Below are positions 9,283 to 11,566 of a DNA stretch of 11,566 nt, piece after piece. Below the pieces are notes generated by a model. That model worked only from the letters and a program-made list of their open reading frames with translations. It was not told where the DNA came from and did not search any database. This DNA is from Euperipatoides rowelli. Its lineage: Eukaryota > Onychophora > Udeonychophora > Euonychophora > Peripatopsidae. The stretch lies in NCBI GenBank assembly GCA_003024985.2, contig PXIH01S0027996.1; one strand, written 5' to 3'. The position numbers and the translations under genes were made by a program. The first letter of the stretch is position 1. Every line of letters starts with the position of its first letter.

Positions 9283-9461
9283 CTAAAGAGAGAGTGAGCG
9301 AGAAGTATTTTGATTTTTTTTATTATTATTCTCACAAGTCAATTTTTTTTATTAATAGCTCAATCCGGGCAGGAAAAACTTTAAACTTTCAATTCCACCC
9401 GAGGAATACAGGCCAGAAATATCACAAAGAATTTATTTATTTATTTATTATACTACATGAT

Positions 9462-9478
9462 AAGTCTAAATAAGACTT
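9462..9478 (-). repeat. 3'-terminal hairpin of the LINE remnant
   Basis: AAGTCT (9462-9467) and AGACTT (9473-9478) form a perfect 6-bp stem around AAATA. It lies 12 bases upstream, in element sense, of the TAAA tail. A 3' stem-loop next to a short tandem tail is a known recognition feature of several LINE groups, so its position supports the element call. Confidence 0.5.
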
Positions 9479-9685
9479 TTAGATGGAAAGTAAAAGGTAC
9501 AGATAAAATAATCATAATAATCACATCATACTGTATATCAACTTTTAGATTACCGTAATATACAATTCAATAAACATATGGTACAGCAAATATAGCAAAC
9601 ACAAAAATAAAATTATTAAAGAATGATCGAAATACAAAACCCAGAATAAAACACAATAAAAAATAAAAACACAAAATCCTTTCAA

Positions 9686-9853
9686 TTATATCAAATGTAG
9701 TACATTTGATATATAATGATCTACATGAGATTTAAATTGATTAATAGTAACAGAAGATACAATATAAGAAGGTAATTGATTCCACAATTCTAAATTTCGA
9801 TGAAATATCATATTATCTCATCGGATAGTTTTCCTAGATTGAATAAATAATTT
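9686..9853 (-). pseudogene. LINE reverse-transcriptase C-terminal remnant with an in-frame stop
   Basis: From about 9853 the frame reads KLFIQSRKTIR, then TGA (9820-9818), then DNMIFHRNLELWNQLPSYIV and further residues to a natural-looking TAA at 9688-9686. In related elements the position of the TGA is often an aromatic residue, so a TGG to TGA change is the simplest explanation. Beyond 9853 the frame has TAA stops and no similarity. The fragment lacks all catalytic residues and is inactive. Confidence 0.75.
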
Positions 9854-10446
9854 TTTTATTTTTTATTATTCAATTTTTACTATTCAACCTACAAGTGTTG
9901 AAAAGGATTTAATTTTGAATTTTAAGTGTTTTTAATATCTCACTGAATAAGTAAACACTGAAGAAATGTTGTTTTGTAATACCATTTATTAATGACCATG
10001 ACTTATAGTCTTAAGTGTTTCATAATTTTTAAGATTTTTTTAATAAACTAAAAATAGAATTTTGATATTAAACTTGTCTCTGTGCTGAATTTCTTACCAT
10101 TACAGTTAAGTGTTTATTGATGTAAAAATTGAATACCAATGATGTCCTGTTCCAGTGAAGAAAATCCAGAGTAGGCTAACTATTTCACATTATAGTTTCT
10201 TTTGTGTATGCATAGTTTATTTGTCTATGTACACCAGCCAAGCATAGTCACTATTCCTATGTAATTTAATTTATTTGTTCAAGTAAAGCAAATTGTTTAT
10301 AATGTTTAGAATTTTTGATCCATTAAGTATATCTCTGTTGCCAAAACTTTTATAAGTCAGCTGATTTCAATTAATAATACTAAATTTTATATTAAAAAGT
10401 AGCCTAAATTTAGTAAAACTAGTCCTTCACCTTGTCCATTAGGTTA
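9854..10446. other. AT-rich non-coding stretch
   Basis: No gene supported. A donor-like TAATG|GTAAGAA (GT at 10097-10096) occurs on the minus strand without a recognisable exon before it. Several CATAG/CTATG words cluster at 10208-10260. Nothing else stands out. Confidence 0.5.
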
Positions 10447-10555
10447 TTACGCGCACAGCAGGGTATAAAACTATTTAGCTAAATTCTATTTAGTAACAAG
10501 GGTCAACCATCCAACGTTGGCCGTCGCTGGACTGTCCTGTGTCTATAATACAATA
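10447..10555. promoter_or_regulatory. Small CpG-bearing, GC-richer island with a TATA-like word
   Basis: Five CpG dinucleotides fall within 77 bp (10450-10526) in otherwise AT-rich, CpG-poor DNA. The patch includes GGGTATAAAA (10461-10470, plus strand) and the perfect palindrome CCAACGTTGG (10511-10520). This could be a promoter region, either for an unseen plus-strand gene or in the upstream region of the minus-strand ZNFX1-like gene, or it could be a fragment of a younger repeat. There is no transcript evidence, so the call is weak. Confidence 0.2.
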
Positions 10556-10620
10556 AGCATATTTTGACAGATGCATATGAATCCAAATTCCAATGGGGCG
10601 TTTTGCATAATAGTTTATTT

Positions 10621-11566
10621 AGGCTAAGGTTACAATTTATATTGGCTAGATCTGAAATAAACTTTTGATACCAGGCCTAAGAATGATGTGAGTTGGTCCA
10701 CATTATTAGGATAAAGCGACTGATGTTATTAATGTATTTTAGAAGAATGGGGAAGGACAAATTCCTTCCACATCAATATTCGTGATCAAGGTGTTCCATA
10801 TATATTTTTTTTTAAAAAATCACATTTATCTAAATTTAAGTGTAGTCCCCATTCTATAAGGACAAAAACAATCTTCTTAAGTAATGTATTTTAGATTACT
10901 ATCTTCATAGTGCTATGTCGTCTAAGAACCAACAATATTCCGCTCAAAATTCTCTCAATAATGTGTCGAAAAATTACCGGAATCGATGCAGGTCAAATGT
11001 TAAGCAGCTTATACACTAAGTTACACTCCTTTGTGTGCTCAAGTTTAGAACTTTATACCATCTGGAAAAAACTCTCAGACAAGGTTTCACACTTAATATC
11101 TGAGCCTTCTTTTCATCAAGATCAAAATCAGGTGAATCAATGAATGAACCATAATTAAACTCCATCAAAGGTTGCTCAACTCTATTATTAATACTATTAT
11201 AATTTATAACTATTCACAAAAAAAAAATTATAATAACTCCTCAATATTAGGTGATAAGTTTCAGAATTTATTAGGAATTACAGCTCATCCAACTTGTTTT
11301 GTATACTCGGAGTGATTTGCACATAAATCAATATTACTCTTTATCAACTTCATTATCGCAATTCAATTTGGCTATACTGTATATGGGAAGTTCCATGAGT
11401 AACGGAATGACAAGTTTACATGTTTCAATAAGTATAACCACAGATATGAACCTTTTAGATTAGCATCATAGCATAACTTCATATAAGACTTTAAACATAA
11501 TAAAATGAAGAACAATTTGATATATTATCATTTATTTTTATCCATATAGTGAAATGTTTTATTCCA
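10621..11566. other. AT-rich stretch, no supported gene
   Basis: A 77-codon frame on the plus strand (10910-11143) and a shorter overlapping open run on the minus strand (about 11180-11035) are present. Neither matches a family I know, and neither has convincing splice sites around it. No repeat unit or RNA gene was recognised. Confidence 0.45.

Larger units (their letters stand above)
9430..9853 (-). mobile_element. 5'-truncated non-LTR retrotransposon (LINE) 3' end
   Basis: Read on the minus strand, this holds the last part of a reverse-transcriptase ORF (9853-9686), about 200 bp of 3' UTR, a small hairpin (9478-9462) and a tail of repeated TAAA units (9450-9430). The combination of LELWNQLPSYIV plus a following FKSHVDH block near the ORF end is typical of CR1/L2/Jockey-like LINEs, where the protein ends shortly after WN(S/Q)LP. 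Loss of everything 5' of this is the usual outcome of incomplete target-primed reverse transcription. The clade is not settled, and no clean target-site duplication was identified. Confidence 0.75.

Noticed and set aside
9219-9473. 84-codon plus-strand frame as a gene
   Set aside because: It overlaps the antisense of the LINE 3' UTR and tail at one end and the candidate mini-exon at the other, and its content is dominated by low-complexity Phe/Tyr/Leu runs from T-rich DNA.
10910-11180. Overlapping open frames on both strands as an exon
   Set aside because: There is no consensus donor and acceptor pair around either frame and no family match, and the length is within chance expectation.

Overview
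The window looks like nuclear DNA from an AT-rich animal genome, most likely an invertebrate. The evidence is one large spliced-type protein gene of a family known from animals, GT-AG splice signals at both ends of its main exon, long non-coding stretches of low GC, and decayed pieces of retrotransposons. No bacterial-style operon, rRNA, tRNA or CRISPR array is visible. The phylum cannot be fixed from sequence alone.

The dominant feature is one 5.4 kb exon on the minus strand (780-6202). It encodes about 1,800 residues of a ZNFX1-type protein (NFX1-type zinc finger-containing protein 1). In order it has an N-terminal helical region, a superfamily 1 RNA helicase core with all expected motifs, a cysteine/histidine array of NFX1-type fingers, a second metal-binding motif with a CPKC centre, a helical C-terminal part, and the first residues of an RZ-type zinc finger. 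The exon is bounded by a strong acceptor (14 T then AG) and a strong donor (GTAAGT), so it is an internal exon. The true start may lie upstream and the end of the RZ finger lies off the left edge. The last 12 codons of the uninterrupted frame are intron read-through. In other animals ZNFX1 acts in small-RNA inheritance (C. elegans Z granules) and in antiviral double-stranded RNA sensing (mammals).

Left of the exon (1-779) is intron. It holds a truncated Ty3/gypsy-like reverse transcriptase fragment at the very edge (1-80), a 17-A run and a small cryptic exon-like stretch. Right of the exon (6205-11566) I find no second convincing gene. This side holds a 14-bp palindrome with a nearby echo (7005-7045), a long imperfect inverted repeat able to form a hairpin of about 100 bp (7245-7470), a GC-richer repeat-like patch (7495-7760), a doubtful tRNA-derived SINE remnant (7941-8035), a short direct repeat pair, a candidate 35-nt 5' UTR mini-exon (9248-9282), a 5'-truncated LINE remnant with its 3' hairpin and TAAA-type tail (9430-9853), and a small CpG-bearing island (10447-10555).

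The most interesting points are the complete helicase with its acidic insert, the intron that splits the RZ finger, and the long hairpin repeat, which may lie in the 5' intron of this same gene.
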